Counted from the stretch's first letter, positions 36,101 through 44,140 are shown. The stretch: DNA of 64,000 nucleotides from Acidobacteriota bacterium (GCA_016715115.1 JADKBM010000016.1:1364001-1428000); one strand, 5' to 3'. The notes: a model not told the origin generated them from the letters alone. Translations and numbers: made by a program.

Positions 36101-36702
36101 TGCTCATCCGAGAGAAAAATGATCTTGTTGACCTCGTGCGACGTCCGAAATCCATCAAAGAAATGCACGAACGGGATCCGCGCACGGAGCGTTACCGCTT
36201 GCGCGATCAGCGCCATATCGTGCGCTTCCTGGACGCTCGCCGAGGACAACATCGCAAACCCGGTCGTCCGCGCCGCCATCACGTCCTGATGATCGCCGAA
36301 GATCGAGAGGGCCTGCGCGGCCAGCGATCGCGCGGCGACGTGAAAGACCGCCGACGTCAGTTCGCCGGCGATCTTGTACATATTCGGCAGCATCAGCATC
36401 AGCCCTTGCGAGGCCGTGAAGGTCGTTGTCAGCGAACCTGTCTGAAGCGCGCCGTGGACCGTCCCGGCGGCGCCGCCCTCGCTCTGCATTTCGATGACTT
36501 CAGGGACGTTTCCCCAGATGTTCGTGATGTCTTTCGCCGACCATTCGTCGGCAAACTCGGCCATTGCCGAAGACGGTGTGATCGGATAGATCGCGCAAAC
36601 TTCGTTGACGCGATACGCAACATAGACCGCTGCTTCGTTTCCGTCCAATGTGACGACATTCTGATTTGCGATTTGCGATTTGCGATTTGCAATTGATTCC
36701 AT
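33103..36702 (-). CDS. nifJ: Pyruvate:ferredoxin (flavodoxin) oxidoreductase
   Basis: The 1199-residue single-chain enzyme starts at the ATG at 36702, with AGGA shortly upstream. Residues 18-260 are the pyrimidine-binding/transketolase-like domain (TLDGNEAAVYVAYRVNEVCAIYPITPSS, EGGAAGTVHGALQTG). Ferredoxin motifs CIQCGNCGFICP (about 702) and CTGCNLCYEACP (about 764) bind two clusters. The C-terminal thiamine-diphosphate domain has FSGACAGCGETPY, NATGCSSIYGGN and GGDGWAYDIG (about 983) and the third cluster's cysteines. It oxidises pyruvate with CoA to acetyl-CoA, reducing ferredoxin. Residues 4-14 derive from four 7-bp repeats. Flanked by GltD-like and DHOD-like genes in one operon. Confidence 0.95.
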   Translation of the reverse strand: MESIANRKSQIANQNVVTLDGNEAAVYVAYRVNEVCAIYPITPSSAMAEFADEWSAKDITNIWGNVPEVIEMQSEGGAAGTVHGALQTGSLTTTFTASQGLMLMLPNMYKIAGELTSAVFHVAARSLAAQALSIFGDHQDVMAARTTGFAMLSSASVQEAHDMALIAQAVTLRARIPFVHFFDGFRTSHEVNKIIFLSDEQIREMIDDDLVIAHRLRGLNPDRPFIRGTAQNPDVYFQGRETVNPFYAAVPGIVRDEMRKFGELAGRHYSTVKYYGAADAENVIVIMGSGVETASETAEFLARSGEKSGVLQISLFRPFPSDDFIDAMPKSAKNVAVLDRTKESGATGEPLYQDVLVSFMEAMSAGRIGSMPRVVGGRYGLSSKEFTPAMVKSVFDSLKSGDPKNHFTVGIIDDVSHTSLPFDPSFKLDESEWTQALFFGLGADGTVGANKNSIKIIGENTDLFAQGYFVYDSKKSGAKTVSHLRFGKHPIRAPYLIEKADFVACHQFNFVEKEEMLGFAKHGATFLLNSPYGKDEVWNHLPQRVQQAIVDKSIRLFVIDATDVARKTGMAGRINTIMQTCFFKLSGVLPPEEAIAEIKHAIEKTYFKKGPAIIEKNFVAVDQTLENLFEVAIPQQVSARRELPVLIPERAPQFVKTVTQMMIEGRGDQIPVSMLPIDGTYPNNTAKWEKRNVSNRIAVWEPEACIQCGNCGFICPHSVIRAKFYHRDHLKDAPDGFKTAPINARGFPETKYSLEVYLEDCTGCNLCYEACPVTDRANPNKRAINLADKPKDLEPERAKIAFFEELPINEKPTVNYSTVHGVQFLEPYFEFSGACAGCGETPYIKVLTQLFGDRLIVANATGCSSIYGGNLPTTPWSSNSKGQGPAWSNSLFEDNAEFGLGMRLTVDKQLGMAHQLLDRMRPELGDEAVNELTKAPQILESEIEAQRRRVASLKSRLIEIGSLDAKLLLSVADQLVHRSVWLIGGDGWAYDIGAGGLDHALATGRNVNVLVLDTEVYSNTGGQMSKATPTAASAKFASAGKRVGKKDLALQAISYGNVYVAQVAMGANPQQTLLALREAEAYEGPSLVLAYSHCIAHGIDMEKGLRQQKMAVASGYFPLIRYNPALRKSNGNPFVLDSPKPTIALRDYAYNELRYKVLTQTAPVEAERLMKLAQEIVDLRWRTYEEMAGFGAGSFQPTF
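36662..36691. repeat. Heptamer repeat inside the PFOR start region
   Basis: Four copies of GATTTGC/GATTTGC-like units (CAAATCG on the coding strand) occupy codons 4-13 of nifJ. Gain or loss of one unit would shift the frame. Confidence 0.8.
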
Positions 36703-36750
36703 GATTCCTAAATTCCAGGTTCGCGCCGAGCGGCTACCTGCACACACCTT

Positions 36751-36785
36751 GCACTATGCACTTTGCACTATGCGCCTTGCACTGA
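36751..36785. repeat. Heptamer repeat upstream of PFOR (GCACTAT/GCACTTT)
   Basis: Five 7-bp units of GCACTTT type lie between the GltD-like stop and the PFOR start. The same family, in both orientations, occurs at 54.23-54.32 kb. Confidence 0.8.
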
Positions 36786-36790
36786 AGCGC

Positions 36791-38419
36791 TCACTGCTCC
36801 GCGATCATTTCGATCGCGTGACACGGACATTGTTCGAAACACGTGCCGCAGCCTGTGCAGAGGTTGTAGTTAAACTTGTATCTCTTGCCTTTCCCGAGTT
36901 TGATGATGGCGTCTTCGGGACAGGCGCCGAAACAACCGTCGCACTCGAAACAGTTTCCGCACGACAAACAACGCTGCGCTTCGTAACGCGCTTCGTCGGC
37001 CGTGTAACCGGTAACGATCTCTTCGAATCCGCTCGCCGCGACTTCAGGTTCGAGATGCGTTTGCGGTTTCGCAGGGGCCGTCGTTCGGTACCAAACGTGC
37101 AGCCGGTCGATCTGGACCAACGGATTGTTCGGCGCTTTTTCGAACGCCGTTCCGTTGAGCCAAGCGTCGATGTTGCGCGCCGCCTTCTTGCCGTGACCGG
37201 TCGCGATCGTCACCGTCCGTTCGCTCGGAACCATATCGCCGCCGGCGAAAATGCCGTCCGCGCCGGTCATCATATTCGGGTCGACGACGACCGTGCCGTC
37301 TTCTTTGAACTCAATGCCCGGAATTCCCTTCAGAAAATCCGTCTCAGTATCCTGGCCGAGCGCGAGGATCAACGAATCGGCCTCGAGCGTTTCGAACTCG
37401 CCGGTCGGAACCGGGCGGCCATCGACGATGTTCATCTTTTCGACCGTTACCGATGTCGATTCAAGGTTTTTGATCGTTCGCAGCCAATGGATCTTGATGC
37501 CTTCGCTCAAAGCCTCGTCGGCCTCGAAATCGTGCGCCGGCATATGCTCGCGGTCCCGGCGATAGATGATCAGGGCCTCTTCTGCACCGAGCCGCTTGGC
37601 GGTTCGTGCCGCGTCCATCGCCGTGTTGCCGCCGCCGTAGATCGCGACGCGCCGGCCGATATGCGGCTGAAGGCCGAGTTCGACGTCCTTGAGAAACGAG
37701 ACCGCGTCGAGGATCTTGCCCGCGTCACGCGCCGGGATCGTGGTTTTCTTTCCGATATGCGCGCCGATCGCAATGAAGACCGCGTCGAATCCGCCTTCGT
37801 TCTTCTCCGCGAGAACGTCCGTAACTTTGTAGTTGAGCCTGAATTCGACACCCAGTTCTTCGATCCGCTTGATCTCCGCCTGCAAAACGTTGCGCGGCAG
37901 ACGATACGCCGGAATCCCGAAGTTCATCATTCCGCCCGCGATCGGACCCGCCTCGTAAACGCTCACCGAATGTCCGAGTCGCGCAAGATGATATGCGGCC
38001 GAAAGCCCGCTCGGACCGGCGCCGATCACGAGGATGCGCTTGTTCGTCAACCGTTGCGGCTTGGCAAAATTCCAACCTTCCGCGATCGCCAGATCGCCGA
38101 GAAACCGTTCGACCGCGTGGATGCTCACCGAACTGTCGAGTTCACCGCGATTGCACGACGTTTCGCACGGATGATAGCAAACGCGTCCGTGAACGGCCGG
38201 CATCGGATTTTCCTCCGTCAACCGTTTCCAGGCTTCGAAATACTCGCCCGCCTGCGCGTGATTCAGCCACGATTGAATATTCTCACCGGCCGGGCAAGCG
38301 TTGTTGCACGGCGGAAAGAAATCAACGTAAACGGGCTTCTTTGTGCGCGTCGGACCGGTTCCGGTTCCGTGTTGTTGAAGATCTGTCTGGGTGGTCAGGT
38401 CTGTTTTCAGAAAAGTCAT
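36791..38419 (-). CDS. GltD-like NAD(P)H:ferredoxin-type flavo-iron-sulfur oxidoreductase
   Basis: The 542-residue protein has N-terminal cysteines for two [4Fe-4S] clusters (CNNACPAG near 37, CYHPCETSCNRG near 81). An FAD site VIGAGPSGLSAAYHLA lies near 133, an NAD(P)H site AIYGGGNTAMDAARTA near 262, and a C-terminal ferredoxin part has CLSCGNCFECDGCFGACP and CTGCGTCFEQCP. It resembles the glutamate synthase small subunit but no large subunit is present. It begins the operon with PFOR and the DHOD-like protein, so it probably couples NAD(P)H with ferredoxin reduced by PFOR; the direction of electron flow is unknown. Architecture parallels PreT in the same window. Confidence 0.88.
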   Translation of the reverse strand: MTFLKTDLTTQTDLQQHGTGTGPTRTKKPVYVDFFPPCNNACPAGENIQSWLNHAQAGEYFEAWKRLTEENPMPAVHGRVCYHPCETSCNRGELDSSVSIHAVERFLGDLAIAEGWNFAKPQRLTNKRILVIGAGPSGLSAAYHLARLGHSVSVYEAGPIAGGMMNFGIPAYRLPRNVLQAEIKRIEELGVEFRLNYKVTDVLAEKNEGGFDAVFIAIGAHIGKKTTIPARDAGKILDAVSFLKDVELGLQPHIGRRVAIYGGGNTAMDAARTAKRLGAEEALIIYRRDREHMPAHDFEADEALSEGIKIHWLRTIKNLESTSVTVEKMNIVDGRPVPTGEFETLEADSLILALGQDTETDFLKGIPGIEFKEDGTVVVDPNMMTGADGIFAGGDMVPSERTVTIATGHGKKAARNIDAWLNGTAFEKAPNNPLVQIDRLHVWYRTTAPAKPQTHLEPEVAASGFEEIVTGYTADEARYEAQRCLSCGNCFECDGCFGACPEDAIIKLGKGKRYKFNYNLCTGCGTCFEQCPCHAIEMIAEQ

Positions 38420-38474
38420 CTCTATCGTACCAACCTATTGATTTTTCAGTTTACGCGAAACGATTTCCCAATAC

Positions 38475-38490
38475 TGTGACAAGTGTCACC
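38475..38490. promoter_or_regulatory. CRP/FNR-like dyad in a divergent promoter region
   Basis: TGTGACAAGTGTCACC fits TGTGA-N6-TCAC(A/C), the consensus of CRP-family regulators. It lies 56 bp before the GltD-like start (-) and 100 bp before the lipase start (+), so it could control both. Confidence 0.35.
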
Positions 38491-38589
38491 GAATCCGGGA
38501 TTGATTTGGGAGCAAGCAGCGAGCAAAAAAGCGGCGCTGATACCTTTCCCGCTTCGATTGCGCGTTAGCATTCGAGGAGAGAGGTTCAT

Positions 38590-40851
38590 ATGCGATCCAG
38601 ATCATTCAAAAAGGCAGTTTCGTTGGTCATTTTACTATCCGTTTTCGTTACCGGCATTCACGCCCAAAGCCGGCGGCCCGGTTTGAGCTCGAAGTCCGCC
38701 TGTTCGGGCGCGTGGACCGGCAACGTAACGTATTCGCGGCGGCAAACGATGTCCGACCACAAGGTTACCCAACGCGTCAGCAACCGCGGGAAGGACACGC
38801 GCGACTGGGAGATGAAGTACGACTACAAGGCGTCGGTCGCCGTTCTCGAATCGCCCGAAAAGGACGGTTCCAACATCGGAAAGGCGCGGATCGAGCACAG
38901 TTTCACGACGACGGAAACCGTGTTGGCGCAGGAAGAAAACTCGTGCGACCGCGGAAAGTCGTTCCAGGTGATGACCGGCAATTTCGTCAGCAAAAGCGTG
39001 GCCACCGGAAATGCGTCCAATGTCGAGGCATCCATAGGCGTCGGCGTCAACTCCGACGGCACGTACTCCGTCAGCGTCGGATTGCCGCAGATTCGGGGAA
39101 TGGTCTCGGGTTCCGAAACTTCTCAGTTCGCCGGCCAATGCCAGCCGAAGGAGGGCAAGAACGTCACGATGCCGAGCACGGCGACGAACATCGACGGGAA
39201 TTCGATGACGACCGACGGTTCGCACCGCATCAATCCCTCCGATCCGAATCGAATTTCCGGAAGCTGGTCGCAAACCAATCTCGGCGTTACCGAAACGATC
39301 AGCTGGACTCTCGAGAAATGCGGCGCTCCGCTGCGGATCTCGGATCTGCAGTTCGAGGATATGAAGTTCCCGAACTGGAACGACTGGCAGGAGATAGTGG
39401 AACAACGGGGCACGATCGACGGCAATCTGGTGAAGATCAAGGCAAAGATTCTCAATACGTCCGGTGAAACGAAGTTTGCGGACCTGCGTCTGAAGGAAAC
39501 GTACAAGGGTGACAAATGGGACGGCGCGAGGCCTGATGCGCCGCTGCAGGACCAAGTGCTCTCGGTGCGGGTCGACGCGAACAGCGAAGAGACTGTCGAG
39601 ATGGTATGGGATTCTTCCGGCTATGCTTGGTTCGACGACGGACGTCCGCGACTGCTGCAGCGCATCAAGGCCGAACTCGAGGAAAACGACAAGAAGATCG
39701 ACGAGCTGACGAAGAATCTCAAGATCGCGCCGAAACCGGTCGTCCTGGTTCACGGGCTTTGGAGCAACTGGAAGGCGTGGGAATCGTGGCAGAACATACT
39801 CACCACGGTCCATTCATACGACTGGAAGGCGTTTCCGGTCGGTGAAAAATCCGAAAAAGGCGTGATGAATACCGGAAAGGAGTTTATGTCGTCAGAGCAG
39901 ACTGCGTCGATCGGGGACAATGCGCGTCAACTCGAGAGTTATGTCCGATACGCTCAGGAAGACCGAAACGCCTGGCACGTCGATATCGTCGCGCATTCGA
40001 TGGGCGGACTCATCTCGCGTTACTACATCAGCCAGATAATGGAGGCAAATTCCCCGGACGGACGTCCGAAGGTCTCGCATCTGATCATGCTCGGGACTCC
40101 GAATATGGGATCACCGTGCGCGGATGTGATGGATATCGCGTTCGGGATGGTCGGAAAATCGGTTGAGGCCGTTCGTCAACTTACGCCCGGCTATGTGAGC
40201 GGATTCAACCGTATCAACACACAGCGCAAAGGCGTGAAGTTCTCCGCGTTGGCCGGGAATCCGCTGCCGACGATGTGCAAAGAGATCGTCGCCAACGACG
40301 GCGTCGTTTCGGTTCCGTCGGCAAAATGGATCGTGAAAGACACGGCCGAATCGGGAAATATCCACACCGATCTGACCGGCACTTCCGATTTCTCGTCGTT
40401 CGTCAAACCGCGTCTCGCGATCGGACCGAAAGGCAATCACGATCCGGAAATCCCAACGACAAGTTCAAGAATGCAGAATTCGGAAGCCGGTCTTGTGAAT
40501 GTTGCGTATCGTCCCGACACCTTAGCGAACGTAATCACATCGTCCGATATCGATTTCGCAAGAGCGGTCAAGATCGCGCCGAAACAGTCGGTTGAGATCG
40601 AAATCCCGGTCGCCGAAGCGATGAACTTCGGTTTGACGTTTATGGCGGTGCCCGACGTATCCGCATCGCTGATCGACGACAAAAGCACCGTCGTCGGCAA
40701 GAATCTCGCGAAGACGCCGGAAGCATCCGGCTGGTTCCGGTCGATATTCTTCGATCGGCCGACATCCACCGGAACCTGGAAACTGCGCCTCGAAAATACT
40801 TCGGAATTCAGCGCAGAGATAGTTCTGGCAACTTGGAAGAGGAGTTTATGA
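38590..40851 (+). CDS. Exported lipase/esterase-like alpha/beta hydrolase
   Basis: The 753-residue protein has a signal peptide (1-25) and a GAGGAGAGAGG ribosome-binding site. Residues 30-270 form a beta-rich region with paired cysteines, and 250-370 a second sandwich-like domain. The hydrolase core runs from about 376 to 600: KPVVLVHGLWSNWKAWESW gives the oxyanion-hole HG, and VDIVAHSMGGLISRYY has the nucleophile elbow G/A-H-S-M-G-G near residue 465. This resembles PGAP1/triacylglycerol-lipase-like esterases. The C-terminal 130 residues resemble a pre-peptidase-type domain. Likely secreted or periplasmic; substrate unknown. Divergent from the PFOR operon across 170 bp and followed by a strong hairpin. 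Confidence 0.82.
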   Translation: MRSRSFKKAVSLVILLSVFVTGIHAQSRRPGLSSKSACSGAWTGNVTYSRRQTMSDHKVTQRVSNRGKDTRDWEMKYDYKASVAVLESPEKDGSNIGKARIEHSFTTTETVLAQEENSCDRGKSFQVMTGNFVSKSVATGNASNVEASIGVGVNSDGTYSVSVGLPQIRGMVSGSETSQFAGQCQPKEGKNVTMPSTATNIDGNSMTTDGSHRINPSDPNRISGSWSQTNLGVTETISWTLEKCGAPLRISDLQFEDMKFPNWNDWQEIVEQRGTIDGNLVKIKAKILNTSGETKFADLRLKETYKGDKWDGARPDAPLQDQVLSVRVDANSEETVEMVWDSSGYAWFDDGRPRLLQRIKAELEENDKKIDELTKNLKIAPKPVVLVHGLWSNWKAWESWQNILTTVHSYDWKAFPVGEKSEKGVMNTGKEFMSSEQTASIGDNARQLESYVRYAQEDRNAWHVDIVAHSMGGLISRYYISQIMEANSPDGRPKVSHLIMLGTPNMGSPCADVMDIAFGMVGKSVEAVRQLTPGYVSGFNRINTQRKGVKFSALAGNPLPTMCKEIVANDGVVSVPSAKWIVKDTAESGNIHTDLTGTSDFSSFVKPRLAIGPKGNHDPEIPTTSSRMQNSEAGLVNVAYRPDTLANVITSSDIDFARAVKIAPKQSVEIEIPVAEAMNFGLTFMAVPDVSASLIDDKSTVVGKNLAKTPEASGWFRSIFFDRPTSTGTWKLRLENTSEFSAEIVLATWKRSL

Positions 40852-40871
40852 AGCGATCAAGCTGTTGGCCG

Positions 40872-40909
40872 AGCGATCCAGTGAGCATTTTCAGGCTCAC
40901 TGGATCGCT
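40872..40909. terminator. Strong hairpin between convergent genes
   Basis: AGCGATCCAGTGAGC pairs perfectly with GCTCACTGGATCGCT (15-bp stem, 8-nt loop) 20 bp after the lipase stop. It lies between convergent genes and could act in both directions; no long T tract. Confidence 0.65.
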
Positions 40910-40961
40910 TGACGAAACCGGCTTTCCAATGGCTTGGCAGCGCCAGACGTGATTGAGGCGA

Positions 40962-42854
40962 CTATGGAACATACGCACTCGGCGTCGGAAAATCGCCGGC
41001 GCTGCCGAATTGTTGGATTGAAACGCCGGCCTGCGATTGATTCAGATACCACGTCGCGTTCGACGATCGAAAAACCGCCGGATCGAACTTGCCGTCGCCA
41101 TCGTAATCGCCGGGTGCCGGAAAATCACCACTGACTCCGAACGGCACAGAGTAGAATGAAAAATCTTCACTCCGCCGGATGAACCATTGACCGGTTGAAG
41201 GCCGCCAAACAGCTAAATCAGAGATCGAATCGCCGGTGTAATCTCCGGGGACCGGCCGGTCGTTGCTGTTGCCGAAAGTCCAGACTTGCGTGAACCCGAA
41301 TCTGCTCGTTCGGAGCCACCATTGGCCTGTCGACGGCCGAAAGATCGCAACGTCGGTTTTGCCGTCGCCGTCGTAATCCGCAGGCACGGGCTTATCACCG
41401 GCCGCGCCATAGCCCAGTATTACCGTTTCGCCAGACGATTGCTGGATGTACCAAGTGTTGTTTGATGGCCGGAAAACAGCCGCGTCCGTAAAGGTATCGC
41501 CGTCGTAATCCGCCGGGACGGGAATATCGCCATTCGCGCCGAACGGAAACGAATAGAAACTAAAATCCTCTGACCTTAGAATAAACCACTCGCCGGTCGA
41601 TGGGCGCCAGAACGCGAAATCGTAAACACCGTCGGCAGTGTAGTCACCAGGCACGATCCGATCGGTCGAAAGACCGAATTGCGCCGCGAAGTTTCCGCCG
41701 TTCGAGGATTTCAGAACCCACCATTCACCTACATTTGAGCGATAGATCGAACGGTCAGTGCGGTTGTCGCCGTCGTAATCAAACGGCGCCTTTCGCGACG
41801 CGGTCGTGATGTCAAGAGCAAACCGGCGCAACGTTCCGAGGTCAAGTGCCAGGTTGTCGGAAACATTTAATACCCAGTTTCCCTGCGGATCTTCTCCGTC
41901 AAATCTCGAAAGCGCATTGTTCGCTTCGGGCATGTAATTGCCAGAAACAAAAAAGCCGGTAGTGCCGGTGATTGTCGACAAGGCCGGAAAATTGCCTTCA
42001 TCATCAATCAAGGTCGAGCAAATGTTCTCGCGTGTACCGCCACGCCGCTCCATAAACGCCACTGTCGGGAAACCATCCGGCGCGGTCAGGCGAAAGGTCA
42101 AATCTCCGACGAAAGTGTGCGTCACCGCTGCATTGGTGTTTGCCGGTGACGCGTCGCAAACGCCCGGCCCCGTATTGAATCTAAAGTTAACATCCGAGAT
42201 TCTTCCGGCGATAGAGACATTCAAAAACGCGTTGACGCCGTTCGAATCATTATCGGGAATCGGACGCGGCGAACCGGTGTAATTTGTCGTCGTCGTGCAG
42301 AAATCCAGTTGATACGGCTCTGCCGCCGTCGAATTGTTGACAGTATTGTAAACGACCAGCGCGACGGAAGAATTTCCCGGCACGACGACGTTGAAAGTCG
42401 TCGGCTGTATCAAAGCGAATGCGCCCGTGCCGGTTCCGGCATCGCCGCGAAATTTTGCCGAATTGGTAATATCGGCTGCCTCGAAAGGTGCTTGAAAGAC
42501 CGAAACCTGCAAATCCGCGCCTGAAATAGAGGGGTTTGTCTTGGTGAGCCTGACCGGAACGCAAATCGGAAAGATCGTCGGATTCTTCAGGTAGTGAATG
42601 TTGTACCGATAGCTTCCCGCATTGCCGTTGAATGGATTTGGCGGCGTCACTCCCGAACAAGTCGACGTTGGCGAGCCGGGTCGGTTTACGACATTCGTCA
42701 AGGTCCCTGTCGCCCCGGCCGGCGGGGCGGTTCCGACCGTTCCACGCAATGTGCATACTTGCGGCAGCACTTGCGCAGTAACGGCGTTGCAAAATGCCGC
42801 GAGGAATACCATCGTCAGCAATAAAAACAACCTACTTGAGATTCTTCCTTTCAT
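40962..42854 (-). CDS. Exported P-domain protein with FG-GAP-like repeats
   Basis: The 630-residue protein has a signal peptide (1-27) and a GAGGAG ribosome-binding site. About 190-340 resembles a proprotein-convertase P domain (HTFVGDLTFRLTAPDGFPTVAFMERRGG... then NWVLNVSDNLALDLGTLRRFALDI). Residues 352-630 consist of six or seven repeats of about 45 residues, each opening DYDGDxxTDxAxFRPSxGxWW, with DxDGDxxxD calcium-binding loops of FG-GAP/VCBS type. This design is common in acidobacterial secreted proteins. Likely a calcium-stabilised surface or extracellular protein; no catalytic domain is seen. Convergent with the lipase-like gene. Confidence 0.85.
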   Translation of the reverse strand: MKGRISSRLFLLLTMVFLAAFCNAVTAQVLPQVCTLRGTVGTAPPAGATGTLTNVVNRPGSPTSTCSGVTPPNPFNGNAGSYRYNIHYLKNPTIFPICVPVRLTKTNPSISGADLQVSVFQAPFEAADITNSAKFRGDAGTGTGAFALIQPTTFNVVVPGNSSVALVVYNTVNNSTAAEPYQLDFCTTTTNYTGSPRPIPDNDSNGVNAFLNVSIAGRISDVNFRFNTGPGVCDASPANTNAAVTHTFVGDLTFRLTAPDGFPTVAFMERRGGTRENICSTLIDDEGNFPALSTITGTTGFFVSGNYMPEANNALSRFDGEDPQGNWVLNVSDNLALDLGTLRRFALDITTASRKAPFDYDGDNRTDRSIYRSNVGEWWVLKSSNGGNFAAQFGLSTDRIVPGDYTADGVYDFAFWRPSTGEWFILRSEDFSFYSFPFGANGDIPVPADYDGDTFTDAAVFRPSNNTWYIQQSSGETVILGYGAAGDKPVPADYDGDGKTDVAIFRPSTGQWWLRTSRFGFTQVWTFGNSNDRPVPGDYTGDSISDLAVWRPSTGQWFIRRSEDFSFYSVPFGVSGDFPAPGDYDGDGKFDPAVFRSSNATWYLNQSQAGVSIQQFGSAGDFPTPSAYVP

Positions 42855-42951
42855 TTTTGTCTCCTCATCAACTTGGAATGTCCTGAGCGTTGATCAAATT
42901 GCCCCATACGCAAAGGAACTTGGCGGAAAGAGCATTACCCGGAACACCTTT

Positions 42952-43227
42952 TCATTGGTCAAAGACCGGAACCCGAAGCCAGCGAGTGTATTTCTCCGGG
43001 GTAACCTTTTCCGGAAAATCCACGGCAAGTCGGTTCAACGCCATTAACGAATCCGATGGCGTTTTGAAAAGCGGATTGTTCGTGTTGGTGGATCGCGCCA
43101 AGAGACTGCCGTCCCGCCAATAGCCCAATGGCCCGATTTCCGTCCGAATCCTGTAATGTCCCGCGATGTTTTGGGCAAAGGCTACGCCTTTATTTGTCCA
43201 CTTTTCGCCAAATGCCCTTGTAGACAT
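42952..43227 (-). CDS. Small protein of unknown function
   Basis: The 91-residue frame overlaps the end of the upstream gene by 38 bp, so translational coupling is likely. It is basic and rich in aromatic residues, with a GHYRIRTEIGPLGYWRDGSLLA segment and no signal peptide or membrane helix. No family recognised. An alternative is that it and the 169-residue protein upstream form one gene split by a frameshift; the natural-looking stop of the upstream frame argues against that. Moderate support: it does not lie opposite a known gene and is followed by the FG-GAP gene on the same strand. Confidence 0.5.
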   Translation of the reverse strand: MSTRAFGEKWTNKGVAFAQNIAGHYRIRTEIGPLGYWRDGSLLARSTNTNNPLFKTPSDSLMALNRLAVDFPEKVTPEKYTRWLRVPVFDQ

Positions 43228-43699
43228 TCACGCTGGCACCGGGGGTGGCGATCATCGTCCCGGCAAAAACCGTAACAGCGGAACAGAGTGGTAGTTCGCC
43301 GCCTATTTCTCCAAGGGCGACGATCGACAATCCAATGCCCTTGCCTCCGTCCTGGATTCTTGAAGCACCCATCGTGATTAAATGTCCGCCACCCGTCAGA
43401 TCGCTGAAATTTAACTTGCCAAAACCGGAAGGGCCTTTGTAAAGCGGTCCGCCCCAGGTTTCATATCCTTCATCGGAGTATGAAAAGCCCGCCGGCAAAC
43501 CGATCGATAGTCCTGCGCCAAGTCCGCCGAATTCAAGCCACTGCTGGCTGCTGTCCGAACTGTCTCTGACGGATATTCCTCCGACGGTTCCGGATGCGGG
43601 TCCGCCGCTCACCTCCGCACATCTGCTCGAATCGAGATAGAGCGTTGATTTTTGGCTTTTCACGACTTCGATTAATGCTAAAATAATGTCGATCGTCAT
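43190..43699 (-). CDS. Glycine-rich protein of unknown function
   Basis: This 169-residue protein starts with an ATG preceded by GGGAGAA. It is rich in Gly and Ser and looks beta-stranded (GGISVRDSSDSSQQWLEFGGLGAGLSIGLPAGFSYSDEGYE). It has no classical signal peptide, although residues 3-14 are mildly hydrophobic. A central GGGHLITMGASRIQDGGKG and a final hydrophobic segment LCSAVTVFAGTMIATPGASVNVY suggest a lipid-binding or barrel-like structure. I do not recognise it. The 91-residue gene overlaps its 3' end, forming a two-gene unit. Confidence 0.6.
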   Translation of the reverse strand: MTIDIILALIEVVKSQKSTLYLDSSRCAEVSGGPASGTVGGISVRDSSDSSQQWLEFGGLGAGLSIGLPAGFSYSDEGYETWGGPLYKGPSGFGKLNFSDLTGGGHLITMGASRIQDGGKGIGLSIVALGEIGGELPLCSAVTVFAGTMIATPGASVNVYKGIWRKVDK

Positions 43700-43734
43700 T
43701 GCGTTCTCCCTAAGTCAAATCTCATATTCCAGTT

Positions 43735-43983
43735 TCACTCAAACTGCCCCGCGCAAATCAGCAATTGGCCGTCGCGAGAATCGACGCTGTGAAGGCTGCC
43801 GGATTCCGTCAATTGAAAAACGGTGCGTTCGGACCGTTCCGACCGGACCGCAACCTGCGCGACCGTCAAATGCTCCGTCTCCTTGCCGCAAGTTTCACAA
43901 AAACCACGGAACCCGACGCGTCTTCCGAAGACGGTCTTTTCGTATCTTTCCAATCTGATGGTCGTTCGCTGGGTTAACTTCAT
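43735..43983 (-). CDS. Small zinc-ribbon/excisionase-like HTH protein
   Basis: I use the ATG at 43983 (82 residues) rather than the longer frame from 44073. Residues 1-30 include RRVGFRGFCETCGKETEHL, with one C-x2-C pair. The remainder, LTVAQVAVRSERSERTVFQLTESGSLHSVDSRDGQLLICAGQ, has the layout of an excisionase/MerR-like helix-turn-helix followed by a small wing. Proteins of this size and layout occur in acidobacteria without known role. It is divergent from the winged-helix/TolB gene 157 bp away. Probably DNA-binding. Confidence 0.55.
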   Translation of the reverse strand: MKLTQRTTIRLERYEKTVFGRRVGFRGFCETCGKETEHLTVAQVAVRSERSERTVFQLTESGSLHSVDSRDGQLLICAGQFE

Positions 43984-44085
43984 AAAGAAAAATTCTTTCC
44001 GAGTTAGCGTGATTCTGTTAATATCCGAAGAGTCACAGATCGTCGTTTGGTAAAACTGCCGTGCCTCCAACACTGGCAGTTGAGG

Positions 44086-44137
44086 TTGATAAAAGTCCTA
44101 AATTTGCCGATAAATTCTTCTAAATTCTTCTAAATTC
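44086..44137 (+). promoter_or_regulatory. Promoter with 10-bp direct repeats before the winged-helix gene
   Basis: A weak -35/-10 pair (TTGATA, 17 bp, GATAAA at 44109-44114) runs into TAAATTCTTC TAAATTCTTC TAAATTC (44111-44137), ending 3 bp before the start codon. OmpR/PhoB-type winged helices bind direct repeats of about 10-11 bp, so this may be an autoregulatory site. Confidence 0.4.
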
Positions 44138-44140
44138 GCG

